A program made the translations under genes and the position numbers. The notes under the pieces are model-generated. The model did no database searches and had not been told where the DNA came from. It saw only the letters and a list, made by a program, of their open reading frames with translations. Shown here piece after piece: positions 1-6,957 of a stretch of 11,001 bases of DNA (positions within the stretch are counted from its first letter, which is position 1; each line of letters starts with the position of its first letter). Origin of the DNA: Congregicoccus sp964517665 (GTDB lineage: Bacteria; Verrucomicrobiota; Verrucomicrobiia; Opitutales; Opitutaceae); contig CAZFCY010000166.1 in NCBI GenBank assembly GCA_964517665.1, forward strand, positions 1 to 11,001. Reading direction: 5' to 3'.

Positions 1-30
1 TCGCATTTCGCCGGCTGGATGCTTGACGAT

Positions 31-42
31 GAACGTGCGTTC
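31..42. promoter_or_regulatory. Candidate LexA operator (SOS box), GAAC-N4-GTTC
   Basis: Bases 31-42 read GAAC GTGC GTTC, a perfect 4+4 dyad with a 4-nt spacer. This is the core of the Bacillus-type LexA box. It lies 16 bases upstream of the GTG at 58, which by family alignment is the best lexA start, so it sits where an autoregulatory operator would. I recall that the motif reported for Verrucomicrobia has the arms the other way round (TGTTC-N4-GAACA), so the assignment is uncertain. If lexA instead started at ATG 19, the dyad would be inside the gene and probably fortuitous. Confidence 0.45.
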
Positions 43-57
43 AGTAGCGTGCGCTTC

Positions 58-687
58 GTGTCTGATCTGACTCCCCGGCAACAGCAGATCCTTGATTTCA
101 TTCAGCGGCATCATGCCGCGGAGGGTTTCTGGCCCAGCATTCGCGATGTGCAGCGGCATTTTCGTTTCAAGAGCACCAATGCCGTCGTCGGCCACCTGCG
201 CGCGCTCGAGCGCAAGGGCGCGATCGTGCGGGCGCCCGGGCAGGCGCGCGCGTATCGGGCGATCGTGAACGAGGCCGCGCGCGATGCCTCGATCGAGGAG
301 GTGGTCGAGCTGCCGGTCTATGGCGCGATCGCGGCCGGTTTTCCCGATGAGGTGGAGTCCGGTGACGCCGTGGGGCGGTTGCAGGTGAATCTCGGAGCGG
401 TCACGCGCAGCGCGAGGCGCGAGACGTTTGCCCTGCGCGTGCGCGGCGAGAGCATGGTCGATGCCGGGATCAACGATGGCGACACGGTCGTGGTCGAGCC
501 GCGTCCTCCGCGCGAAGGCGAGATCGTCGTCGCGCTCATCGATGGGCAGAGCACGCTCAAGCGCTACGTGCGGTCGCGCGACGGGCTGCCGTTTCTGCGT
601 TCGGAAAACCGCCTGTTCCCCACCATGCATCCGTTGAGCGAGCTCGTGGTGCAGGGCGTGGCGACGGCGCTGGTCCGCCGGCTCTGA
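58..687 (+). CDS. lexA: LexA repressor (SOS regulator, self-cleaving)
   Basis: Transcriptional repressor of the SOS DNA-damage response; RecA filaments trigger its self-cleavage in the cytoplasm. With the GTG start at 58 it has 209 residues, close to the usual 200-210. The N-terminal winged helix-turn-helix (about residues 1-65) opens with SDLTPRQQQIL, matching the family's LTxRQ start, and its recognition helix contains STNAVVGHL. The C-terminal S24 peptidase domain has the Ala93-Gly94 scissile bond (AIAAGFP), nucleophile Ser132 (GESMVDAGI) and general base Lys168 (STLKRY), so it should be cleavable. ATG 19 would add 13 residues not typical of the family, and the frame is open to the left edge, so the start is not certain. 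No Shine-Dalgarno sequence precedes ATG 19, GTG 49 or GTG 58. The dyad at 31-42 suggests autoregulation. Gene identity is secure; only the start is in doubt. Confidence 0.95.
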   Translation: MSDLTPRQQQILDFIQRHHAAEGFWPSIRDVQRHFRFKSTNAVVGHLRALERKGAIVRAPGQARAYRAIVNEAARDASIEEVVELPVYGAIAAGFPDEVESGDAVGRLQVNLGAVTRSARRETFALRVRGESMVDAGINDGDTVVVEPRPPREGEIVVALIDGQSTLKRYVRSRDGLPFLRSENRLFPTMHPLSELVVQGVATALVRRL

Positions 688-908
688 CGACGGGCGAGCG
701 CGCCGCGGGCGCCCGGGGGCGAGCGGGCGGGCCATCCTTGCCCTTCGGTTTTCGGTCCCGGCCCTTTCGAGCAGGGCTGGCGCATGCGCTCTCCCGGGCG
801 GGGCTGCGAAGAGCGGGGCGATTCGCGTTTCCTGCCGGTGGCTTCTCGCCGCTGGCTTCGTCGGTCTCTTGACAGCACCGGGTGATTCTCGCTTGTTGAC
901 AACCGCTT
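688..908. other. Intergenic gap lexA to ferredoxin
   Basis: This 221-bp GC-rich gap holds no convincing gene. A short stem (GCCCT 761-765 with AGGGC 773-777) has no T-run, so I do not call a lexA terminator. The 10-bp palindrome GCGCATGCGC (780-789) is probably compositional. The last 45 bases become less GC-rich and carry two TTGACA hexamers, so the ferredoxin promoter most likely lies there. Confidence 0.4.
869..901 (+). promoter_or_regulatory. Possible promoter elements upstream of the ferredoxin gene
   Basis: Two perfect TTGACA hexamers occur at 869-874 and 896-901. The first has only a poor -10 match (CTTGTT, 892-897) at a 17-bp spacing; the second would put a -10 inside the gene. The second also overlaps a small dyad, GTTG-A-CAAC (895-903), six bases before the ATG at 909. 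The hexamers are exact, but the promoter call is weak. Confidence 0.2.
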
Positions 909-1145
909 ATGGCCGACATGTCGCAGAAGTGGCCGGAGAACGTCCCCGGCAAGTTTTACGTGGATAATCAGTGCATCGATTGTGATCTATGCCGTGAAAC
1001 CGCGCCGGATTTCTTCACCCGCAATGAAGACGGCGGTTACAGCTACGTGCACAAGCAGCCCACGACCGAAGAGGAGGCGAACCTCTGTATGGAAGCGCTC
1101 GAAGGCTGCCCCGTCGAGGCGATCGGCAACGACGGCGACGAGTAG
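909..1145 (+). CDS. Small single-cluster [4Fe-4S] ferredoxin
   Basis: A 78-residue soluble, acidic electron carrier of the one-cluster ferredoxin family (Desulfovibrio and Thermotoga type). Cluster ligands are Cys22, Cys25 and Cys28 (CIDCDLC) and Cys67 in the C-terminal CPVEAI motif, a complete C-x2-C-x2-C...CP set for one cubane. Cys60 is at the position that, in Thermotoga-type ferredoxins, pairs with a cysteine just after the CxxCxxC motif. Here that partner position is Ala32, so Cys60 appears unpaired. Two tandem terminators begin immediately after the stop, so it is probably monocistronic or the last gene of a unit. ATG 918 is an alternative start; neither start has a Shine-Dalgarno sequence. 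The redox partner cannot be told from the neighbours. Confidence 0.9.
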   Translation: MADMSQKWPENVPGKFYVDNQCIDCDLCRETAPDFFTRNEDGGYSYVHKQPTTEEEANLCMEALEGCPVEAIGNDGDE

Positions 1146-1170
1146 CCGGGAGCGCCCGGTTCGATTTTTT
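1146..1170 (+). terminator. Intrinsic terminator 1 after the ferredoxin gene
   Basis: Stem CCGGG (1146-1150), loop AGCG and stem CCCGG (1155-1159) begin at the base after the stop codon. Five bases later comes a run of six T (1165-1170). The offset between stem and T-run makes it weaker than the second hairpin. Confidence 0.5.
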
Positions 1171-1173
1171 GGG

Positions 1174-1202
1174 GCGGACGGTTCATCGCCGTCCGCTTTT
1201 TT
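1174..1202 (+). terminator. Intrinsic terminator 2, strong
   Basis: A perfect 8-bp stem, GCGGACGG (1174-1181) with CCGTCCGC (1189-1196), has a 7-nt loop and is followed directly by six T (1197-1202). It stops plus-strand transcription from the ferredoxin gene. On the minus strand the hairpin is followed by C and A runs, so it does not serve trkH. Confidence 0.85.
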
Positions 1203-1263
1203 GCGGCCGGTTCAGCCGAAGGTGGCGGCCGAAGGCGACACGGGCCTCGCGGGGAAACGTGGG

Positions 1264-2739
1264 TCAGCGGAACTGCCGCCACAGCGCCGGGGAGAAGAGC
1301 ACGAGGATGGCGTAAAGCTCGAGGCGGCCCATGATCATGAGGAGCGAGAGAAACACCTTTGTGTAGTCGTGCAGGGGCGCGAAGTTGCGCGTCGGTCCGA
1401 CCTCGGCGAAGCCCGGGCCGGTATTGAAGAGGCAGGTGAAGACCGCGCTGATCGTGGCCTCGAGGCTGAGCGACGGCTCGAACACGGCCGCGAGCGGAAT
1501 CGCGATCATGCAGAGCAGCGCGACGAGAACGAGAAACACCATGATCTCGTTGATCGTCGAGGGCTCGATCGGTTTCCGGTTCATCTGGATCCGGCGCACG
1601 ACGTGAGGCCGAAACTCGAGTTCGATGCTCCGGAGCGCCACCCGCAGGGCGACGACGATCCGCGCGACCTTGACGCCGCCGGCCGTCGATGCGGAACAGC
1701 CGCCGATCACCATCAGGACCAGCAGCAGCAGCTTCGGAAACGCCGGCCAGAGATCGAAATCGACGCTGACCAGTCCGGTCGAGGTCATGACCGAGACGAC
1801 CTGAAAGACCGAAGCGCGCAGCGCGTCGTGCCCGTTTTCCGAAAAGCCCGAGGTGAGCAGGACCGGCATGATCGCGAGCGACGCTCCGCCCAGGATCACG
1901 AGGTAGGCGCGAAACTCCGTGTTGCGTTTCATGGCGCGGAAACGCCCGCGCAAGACCGTGGCCAGAAGCAGGAAGCTGCACCCGCCGAGGATCATGAAAA
2001 AGGAGGCGGCCCACTCGAGAAACGGGCTCTCGAACGCCGCCATGGAGGCGTTGCGCGTGCTGAAGCCGCCGGTGGAGAGGACGGTGAACATGTGAAACAA
2101 CGCGTCGAAGAGCGACATCCCACCCAGCGCGAAGACGCACATGCAGACGGCCGAGAGCCCGAGATAAACCAGCCAGAGGCTCATCACCGCCGCCTGCACG
2201 CGCGGATGCTCGAAGTCGGTCGTCGAACCTGAAGCCTCGTTGGCGTAAAGGATCTTCGCCCCGGCGCCCAGAAACCCGAGGATGGCCACGAAGAAGACGA
2301 CCACGCCCATCCCGCCGAGCCATTGGCTGATCCCGCGCCAGAAGAGCAGGCAGCGCGGCAGGCTCTCCACGTCGCTGTAGATGGACGCGCCCGTGGTCGT
2401 CAATCCCGACGCCGACTCGAAGAACCCGTCGACGAGCCCGACGTCGGCATCGATGATCACATACGGCAGCGCCCCGACCGCGCTCGCGAGCAGCCAGCCC
2501 ACGCCGATGACGCAGAGCGCCTCCTTGCGCAGCAGGCGCAGGCTGCACCCGCGCCCGAGAAAGAAAAGCACGGCCGACAATGCCAGGGCGACGCCCGCGC
2601 AGACGAGAAACCCTTCGCGCGCCTCCGCTTCCCACGCGATCGGCGACGGCGCGAAGCCGACTCCGAAACAGGCGAGAAACGCAATCGCGAGGGTGACGAC
2701 GATCACCCCGAGCAGGCGGAAGATCAGACCGAAATTCAT
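1264..2739 (-). CDS. trkH: Trk potassium uptake channel subunit TrkH
   Basis: Inner-membrane K+-translocating subunit, gated by TrkA. With the start at 2739 (MNFGLIFRLLGV) it has 491 residues, close to the roughly 483 of E. coli TrkH. It shows the four-fold pore architecture: P-loop filters TTTGAS (114-119), LSTGGFS (221-227), TSTGLV (319-324) and FNTGPGF (438-444), each with the conserved glycine. It also has the glycine-rich intramembrane gating loop GGCSASTAGG (346-355) and the conserved C-terminal GRLE (471-474). An in-frame ATG at 2808 would add 23 hydrophilic residues, but it lies inside a heptamer repeat and lengthens the protein beyond the family norm, so I reject it. Neither start has a Shine-Dalgarno sequence. 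It lies 105 bp downstream of trkA on the same strand, probably co-transcribed. Confidence 0.95.
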   Translation of the reverse strand: MNFGLIFRLLGVIVVTLAIAFLACFGVGFAPSPIAWEAEAREGFLVCAGVALALSAVLFFLGRGCSLRLLRKEALCVIGVGWLLASAVGALPYVIIDADVGLVDGFFESASGLTTTGASIYSDVESLPRCLLFWRGISQWLGGMGVVVFFVAILGFLGAGAKILYANEASGSTTDFEHPRVQAAVMSLWLVYLGLSAVCMCVFALGGMSLFDALFHMFTVLSTGGFSTRNASMAAFESPFLEWAASFFMILGGCSFLLLATVLRGRFRAMKRNTEFRAYLVILGGASLAIMPVLLTSGFSENGHDALRASVFQVVSVMTSTGLVSVDFDLWPAFPKLLLLVLMVIGGCSASTAGGVKVARIVVALRVALRSIELEFRPHVVRRIQMNRKPIEPSTINEIMVFLVLVALLCMIAIPLAAVFEPSLSLEATISAVFTCLFNTGPGFAEVGPTRNFAPLHDYTKVFLSLLMIMGRLELYAILVLFSPALWRQFR

Positions 2740-2805
2740 GAAGCGCTGAAAGGAAAGTGAGAACGTAGAAACTATATCAGCCGCGTCGCGGTGTATCAGT
2801 CTCTT

Positions 2806-2840
2806 CATTCATCATTCTGCATTCTACATTCTTAATTCCT
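2806..2840. repeat. Phased heptamer repeat, five units, between trkA and trkH
   Basis: Five consecutive 7-nt units on the plus strand: CATTCAT, CATTCTG, CATTCTA, CATTCTT and AATTCCT. The core is CATTC with a variable tail; on the minus strand the unit reads NAGAATG. It fills the gap immediately upstream of trkH and creates spurious ATG codons on the minus strand, including the one at 2808. Confidence 0.8.
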
Positions 2841-2844
2841 TCCC

Positions 2845-4197
2845 CTACGTCACCAGCTTCACGACCTCGCGCAGGACGCCGGGCTGCGTCAGCGCGACGA
2901 GCCGGTCGCCGGCGGCCATCGTGTCGTTTGGCCCGGGCGTGCGGGCTTCGCTGCCGTGCTGGAGCACGAGCGCGACGGAGCCGGTCGGCCATTTCACCTC
3001 GCGCAGCATGCGCCCGTCGCAGGCGCTCTTGGCCGCGATCCGGACCTCGATCAACCGGCCCGCGCCGCCGGGCAGTTGCGCGAGCTCGGTGTATTTCTCG
3101 GTGCTGAGATAACGCAGCACTTCCTGCGCGGTGGCGATGCGCGGGGAGACGGCCAGGTCCACGCCGAGCGTCGCCTTCGAGTTCTGCACGATCTCGTTGT
3201 AGTCGGCGCGGTTGATGGCGAGAAACACCCGCTTCACGCCGAGCTTCCGCGCCTGCAGGCAGGTCATGACGTTGTCCTCGTCGTCCCGCGTGCAGGCGAC
3301 GAAGAAATCCGCCCCCCCGACCTGCTCCTCCTCCAGCAGGCGCAACGACGTCGCCTCGCCGTGAATCACGGTGATCTCGGGAAAACGGTCCGCCAGGAAA
3401 CGACAGCGCCGCGCGTCCCTCTCGATCACCCGGATGCGGAAACGCCGGCTGCTCAAGAGCCGCACGAGCGACACGCCCATCTCGCCGCCGCCCATGACGA
3501 CGACCCGTTGGTCGCCCTCGGACGCGCCTTGCAGGTCGAACATCGCGCGCACCGCGTAGAGAATCTCCGGCGGTCCGCAGATCGTCGCGAGATCGCCCGG
3601 CAGCAGCTTCAACCCCGCCGTCGCCACGATCGATTCGTCGTTTCGCTTCACCATGGCCACGCGCATCTTCGGATTGAGCTGAAGCTCGGCCAGCGTCCTG
3701 CCCGTCACCTTCGAGCCGGCGCGGACGGCGACGAGTTGCACCTCGATCTGGCCGCGCGCGAAATCCTCGACCGCCACGCGATCGGGATTGCGGATGTGCT
3801 TGGCGATCTCGACCGCGGCGAGCCGCTCGGGATTGAGCAGGAAATCGAGGCCGAAATGCTCCTGATAGTTCAGGATCGAGGTGTCGCGAAACGTCTCGTC
3901 GTGCACCCGCGCAAACGTCGTCTTCGCGCCCAGCGCGCGCGCGAGCGACGACGACACGAGGTTGGTCTCGTCGTCGTTGGTCAGCGCGAGGAAATAATCG
4001 CAGCGGCCGACCTCCGCGCGTTTCAACGCCCGGGCCGAGCTGCCGCTCTCGCGCAAGACCCGCACGTCCGCGTGCTCGTCGAGCAGGTCCGCCACCTTTT
4101 CATCCCGCTCCAGCACGGTCACATCGTGGGCATGCGAGCTGAGCGTCTCGGCGAGGTACGTGCCGACTTCGCCGGCGCCGACAATGATGATTCTCAT
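2845..4197 (-). CDS. trkA: Trk potassium uptake regulatory subunit TrkA
   Basis: Cytoplasmic NAD(H)-binding subunit that gates TrkH. The 450-residue length fits the duplicated TrkA form (E. coli 458). First RCK half: Rossmann motif GAGEVG (7-12) with acidic Glu30 at the end of beta-2 (VLERD), then a TrkA_C domain at about 140-222. Second half: GGGEMG (236-241) with Glu259 (VIERD), then a second TrkA_C at about 366-448. Both nucleotide sites look intact. The ATG at 4197 gives a canonical MRIIIVGAGEVG start; there is no Shine-Dalgarno sequence, but a 6-bp dyad (GGCGGC 4200-4205, GCCGCC 4219-4224) lies just upstream of it. It is followed by trkH on the same strand and preceded by the small membrane protein gene, 101 bp away. 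Confidence 0.96.
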   Translation of the reverse strand: MRIIIVGAGEVGTYLAETLSSHAHDVTVLERDEKVADLLDEHADVRVLRESGSSARALKRAEVGRCDYFLALTNDDETNLVSSSLARALGAKTTFARVHDETFRDTSILNYQEHFGLDFLLNPERLAAVEIAKHIRNPDRVAVEDFARGQIEVQLVAVRAGSKVTGRTLAELQLNPKMRVAMVKRNDESIVATAGLKLLPGDLATICGPPEILYAVRAMFDLQGASEGDQRVVVMGGGEMGVSLVRLLSSRRFRIRVIERDARRCRFLADRFPEITVIHGEATSLRLLEEEQVGGADFFVACTRDDEDNVMTCLQARKLGVKRVFLAINRADYNEIVQNSKATLGVDLAVSPRIATAQEVLRYLSTEKYTELAQLPGGAGRLIEVRIAAKSACDGRMLREVKWPTGSVALVLQHGSEARTPGPNDTMAAGDRLVALTQPGVLREVVKLVT

Positions 4198-4266
4198 CGG
4201 GCGGCGGGATTACGTCATGCCGCCGCTCGCGGCAAGCGCCATGCGTCGGGACCGTCAGGCAGCGGA

Positions 4267-4292
4267 CGCCGGCCCGGGAGACCGGCGCTCCC
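4267..4292 (-). repeat. REP-like hairpin with GGGAG head
   Basis: Read on the minus strand: head GGGAG (4292-4288), stem CGCCGG (4287-4282), 9-nt loop TCTCCCGGG (4281-4273), stem CCGGCG (4272-4267). The stem is perfect. The loop contains CTCCC, the complement of the head, so the head can pair with the loop instead. The plan resembles the four REP-like units at 6985-7152. It lies between the small membrane gene and trkA and has no T-run, so I call it a repeat, not a terminator. Confidence 0.5.
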
Positions 4293-4298
4293 GCGGGA

Positions 4299-4610
4299 TC
4301 AGCCCGCGCAGAGCGAGACCAATCCGCCGATCACACCGACCACGAGCAGCAACGGCAGGGCGAGCAGCAACAGTGGCAAGGCCACCGGCGCGAAGATCAA
4401 CAGGCAGACCAGCCCGACGATCATCCCGACCAGCCCGAGCGCGAGGCCGACCACGGTCGAGACCACGGTGAACACCCCGGAAATGCCGAGCGCGATCACC
4501 CCGACAACGCCTCCGATGAGGACAAAGGGCATGGCGCCCCAGCCTCCGCAAAGCGAAACGAAGAGCAGGACGGCGAGCACGATGAGCGAGATTTTCAGAA
4601 ACGTCTTCAT
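4299..4610 (-). CDS. Small, almost uncharged multi-pass membrane protein
   Basis: I do not recognise a family. The 103-residue product starts MKTFLKISLIV. After Lys6 there is not one D, E, K, R, H, N or Q for the remaining 97 residues; polarity comes only from Ser, Thr and Cys. It should form three or four membrane segments (about 5-20, 27-47, 48-75 and 77-98), many with glycine-spaced packing (GVVGVIALG, GLALGLVG). Cys21 is not in a good lipobox. The frame stays open upstream to 4898, but that extension is arginine- and proline-rich and lacks the coding character of the rest, so I chose ATG 4610; no Shine-Dalgarno sequence is seen. Third codon positions are overwhelmingly G or C, as in its neighbours, which supports real coding. 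It may be co-transcribed with trkA-trkH; no function is assigned. Confidence 0.65.
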   Translation of the reverse strand: MKTFLKISLIVLAVLLFVSLCGGWGAMPFVLIGGVVGVIALGISGVFTVVSTVVGLALGLVGMIVGLVCLLIFAPVALPLLLLALPLLLVVGVIGGLVSLCAG

Positions 4611-4964
4611 GGCGATGGCGGTTCGGGATTGCGTGAACACGAGAAATAACCCGGCCCGTGGCTGTCGGGTTGCAGAAGATTTCCGAAAAAACGTGTCCCC
4701 GCAAGGTGGACGCCGGCCTCCGGGCGGCGTTGTTTCTCGTTCGGCCTGTCGAGAGGCGTGGGTTTTGCTGTGGAGCGTTCGCGCAGCAGCGCGGTCGGGA
4801 CGTCCGCGGCCTCCTTTATTGCCGGGCGCGCGGTTCGGGGTGAATGTCCATTTCGGGAGAAGTGTGCGCTCCCCGGAGGAATGCTCGATGTTAATCATCC
4901 GTATCGAATGCCATTACATATTCCGATCGACGCCGGCGGCTCGACGGCCTAAGCCAGCCTTTCG
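4611..4964. other. Divergent intergenic gap, membrane gene / TonB receptor
   Basis: This 354-bp region must carry promoters in both directions. Most is GC-rich with no recognisable motif; I find no cobalamin box or other riboswitch core that would explain receptor regulation. The stretch 4881-4935 is clearly AT-richer and is the likeliest receptor promoter, although the best hexamers (TTAATC 4891-4896 and TACATA 4915-4920, 18 bp apart) match sigma-70 poorly. Confidence 0.4.
4875..4890 (+). promoter_or_regulatory. Strong Shine-Dalgarno-like GGAGGA before two small leader ORFs
   Basis: GGAGGA at 4875-4880 is the best ribosome-binding sequence I found upstream of any plus-strand gene. ATG 4881 abuts it and opens a 23-codon ORF ending at TAA 4950-4952, in the receptor's frame but closed before its ATG. 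ATG 4888 has ideal spacing and opens a 77-codon ORF in another frame that runs into the receptor gene, ending at 5121. It could be a leader-peptide arrangement, or chance inside a promoter region that is not transcribed. Confidence 0.25.
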
Positions 4965-6872
4965 ATGTCGAACGGAACCGATTGTGCTCTTCAACGCAGG
5001 CAGTCCGCCTCCCTTCGCCGCGCGCGGATGCTCGTGTGGCTTGGGTTTGGCTCCATCGTGGCGGCCGTTTCCACCGCTCAGGAATCGGCCGGGCCGATCG
5101 CGCTCCCCGAGTTTGTGTTAACCGACACGAGAGTTGCTCTGGATGAGCCGGCCGCGGGGATGGCGGCTCCGGTGTCCGCGCTTCGCTTCGAGCCGCGCGT
5201 GGATGTGCAGACCCGGAACTTCGCCGAGGCCCAGGGCGATGTCTCGATTCGCGGCGGCATTTTCGAAGGGACGGCGGTTCAGCTCGGAGGCGCGACGATC
5301 TTCGATCCGCAAACCGGCCACTATGCCACCGAGCTGCCGGTCCCGGCGGGGATGTTGAGCGCGCCCGTGGTCAGGACGGGGGCCGAGCACGCCTTCTCGG
5401 GCATGAACGCGACCGCGGGCACGATCGCCTACCGTTGGAAGCCGATCGAGGACGGCGGGAGAATCTCGGTCGGTTTTGGCAACGGCTCGCTCAACCGGCA
5501 GTCGATCCACGCCGGCCGTGTTTTCGGCGAGATCGGATCGACGGGCCGCCGGCTCGCGGCCGATGGCGAGATCGCGCGCTCCGAGGCCGATGGCACGATC
5601 AAGGACGGCGACCACGATTTCTTCCGCATCGCGGGCCGGGTGGAGATATCCGGCGAAGCGACGCGGACGCAGCTTTTCGCCGGTCATCAAAAGAAGTTCT
5701 TCGGCTGGCCCAATCTCTACACGCCGTTTGGTGTCGCCGAAACCGAGGACATCGAAACGACGCTGCTCATGCTCACGCACCATGCGCGCCGCGGGGAACA
5801 GAGCTTCGAAGGCGGCGCGTGGTTTCGGCGCAACACGGACGATTACGAATTCGATCGTTATCGTCCCGGGCTTTTGAACCCCTACGAGCACGAGACGCGC
5901 GTGGCGGGCGCGTTCGCCGAGATGAGCGCGCCGCTGGCGGGCTGGGAGGCGACGATGCGCGGCGAGTTTTCCGCCGACCGGATCGAGTCCACCAGCCTGA
6001 CCGAGGGCCGCTTCAACTCGCGTTCCTACTGGCGGCTCGCCGCGCTTGCCGCGCGTCACTGGGCGCAAGGCGCGGGCGGCGATCTCGAGTTGCGCGTGGG
6101 CGGCGCCTTCGACGACACCAATCGCGAAGGCTCGACCTTCTCGCCCATCGCCGCGCTCGCCTGGACGCGGCCGGCGTCGGGCGGGGGCGCGACCCTTCGC
6201 GTCCATGTCGAGGCGAGCCGGGCGTCACGAGTTCCTGGATACACCGCGCTCAACTCGCCGGCGGATGGAGGGCTTTTCCGCGGCAACCCGGACCTCGGGC
6301 GCGAGAAGTCCGCCAATCTGGAAACCGGTTTCCAGCTCCGCTCGGCCAACTGGAGCGCGCACGCGGCCATCTTCCGGCGTGACGACGATCCGCTGGTGGA
6401 CTGGACCTTCGCGGCCACGGCTCCGAACGCGCGCTCGGCCCGCGAGGTCGCGACGGAGACGTGGGGCGTCGAGCTTGCCATCGCGCGGACGTGGGAGCGC
6501 GCGCGCGTCGTCGCCGGCTACACGTGGCTGGAGAAGGACGCCGACTATTTCGGCGCGCCGGTGGACGCCAGTTTCTACGCGCTGAACTTCGCGCGCCATC
6601 GTTTCACCCTCGCGATCACCGCGGATCTCGGCCGCGGATTCGAAGTGCGCTCGGACAACGAATGGCGCGTTCAGGAAGAGAACCTGTTGCGAACCATCGG
6701 CGGGGACGACGCGCTGCTGAGTTCCGTAGGTATTTTCTGGATACCGCCGGGCTCGAGCGCATGGGAGTTCTCGCTCGTGATCGACAATCTCTGGCAGAGC
6801 GACTTCCAGGAACTCCCCGCCGTCCCCGCCCCGGGCCGGCAGGCGGCGTTCAGCGTATCCAGATTTTGGTGA
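4965..6872 (+). CDS. TonB-dependent outer-membrane receptor, substrate unknown
   Basis: Outer-membrane gated beta-barrel that imports a scarce ligand using TonB energy. It has 635 residues. A signal peptide with a long basic n-region and a hydrophobic core (22-35) probably ends at Ala38 (VSTA before QES). A TonB-box-like segment, LPEFVLTDTRV, lies at 47-57. The plug (about 78-160) includes DVSIRGG (92-98) and DPQTGHY (114-120), shared with small BtuB-like receptors. The remaining roughly 475 residues form the barrel and end in aromatic SRFW, the usual barrel-assembly signal. ATG 5028 (residue 22) would give a shorter, conventional signal peptide and is a real alternative. Upstream in the same frame TAA at 4950 bars a longer form. 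It stands alone, without transporter genes or TonB, so the ligand is open; a cobalamin or metal chelate is only a guess. The gene ends at the hairpin array. Confidence 0.85.
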   Translation: MSNGTDCALQRRQSASLRRARMLVWLGFGSIVAAVSTAQESAGPIALPEFVLTDTRVALDEPAAGMAAPVSALRFEPRVDVQTRNFAEAQGDVSIRGGIFEGTAVQLGGATIFDPQTGHYATELPVPAGMLSAPVVRTGAEHAFSGMNATAGTIAYRWKPIEDGGRISVGFGNGSLNRQSIHAGRVFGEIGSTGRRLAADGEIARSEADGTIKDGDHDFFRIAGRVEISGEATRTQLFAGHQKKFFGWPNLYTPFGVAETEDIETTLLMLTHHARRGEQSFEGGAWFRRNTDDYEFDRYRPGLLNPYEHETRVAGAFAEMSAPLAGWEATMRGEFSADRIESTSLTEGRFNSRSYWRLAALAARHWAQGAGGDLELRVGGAFDDTNREGSTFSPIAALAWTRPASGGGATLRVHVEASRASRVPGYTALNSPADGGLFRGNPDLGREKSANLETGFQLRSANWSAHAAIFRRDDDPLVDWTFAATAPNARSAREVATETWGVELAIARTWERARVVAGYTWLEKDADYFGAPVDASFYALNFARHRFTLAITADLGRGFEVRSDNEWRVQEENLLRTIGGDDALLSSVGIFWIPPGSSAWEFSLVIDNLWQSDFQELPAVPAPGRQAAFSVSRFW

Positions 6873-6891
6873 CGGATTTTTTTAACCGCTG

Positions 6892-6928
6892 ATGGACGCG
6901 AATGGACGCCGATTTTGTTCGCGTCCAT
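6892..6928. repeat. Inverted repeat, 11-bp perfect stem
   Basis: ATGGACGCGAA (6892-6902) is complementary to TTCGCGTCCAT (6918-6928) with a 15-nt loop. Two further G-T pairs extend the stem outward. Overlapping it, GAATGGACGCC (6900-6910) pairs with GGCATCCATTC (6930-6940) except for one mismatch, so two alternative hairpins compete. The left side also holds a direct repeat of ATGGACGC (6892-6899 and 6902-6909). Confidence 0.7.
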
Positions 6929-6957
6929 TGGCATCCATTCCCTTTGGGTCGGATACC

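Noticed and set aside
780..789. Perfect palindrome GCGCATGCGC
   Set aside because: A 10-bp self-complementary word made of alternating G and C is easily expected in this composition, and it has no partner site.
557..952. A 131-codon minus-strand open frame across the lexA-ferredoxin gap
   Set aside because: It overlaps the ends of both genes antisense; Arg/Pro/Ala-rich with no start signal or domain.
982..2232. A 416-codon plus-strand open frame across the ferredoxin end and trkH
   Set aside because: It overlaps a real ferredoxin in another frame, crosses two terminators and is antisense to trkH.
2740..2808. 23-residue N-terminal extension of TrkH from ATG 2808
   Set aside because: The ATG is part of the heptamer repeat, the extension is hydrophilic and not family-like, and the start at 2739 gives the usual length.
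4611..4964. Possible cobalamin riboswitch ahead of the BtuB-like receptor
   Set aside because: I could not find the conserved B12-box core or a matching terminator or sequestering stem; BtuB-like plug motifs alone do not establish cobalamin as ligand.
2956..5121. A 721-codon plus-strand open frame opposite trkA and the membrane gene
   Set aside because: It lies antisense to trkA, which has full family motifs. Its product is rich in R, H, D and P with no domain. Long antisense frames are expected when third codon positions are nearly all G or C.
6873..6890. T7 run after the receptor stop as a terminator
   Set aside because: No convincing stem precedes the run. The strong hairpins all lie after it and lack T-runs, so an intrinsic terminator is not shown.
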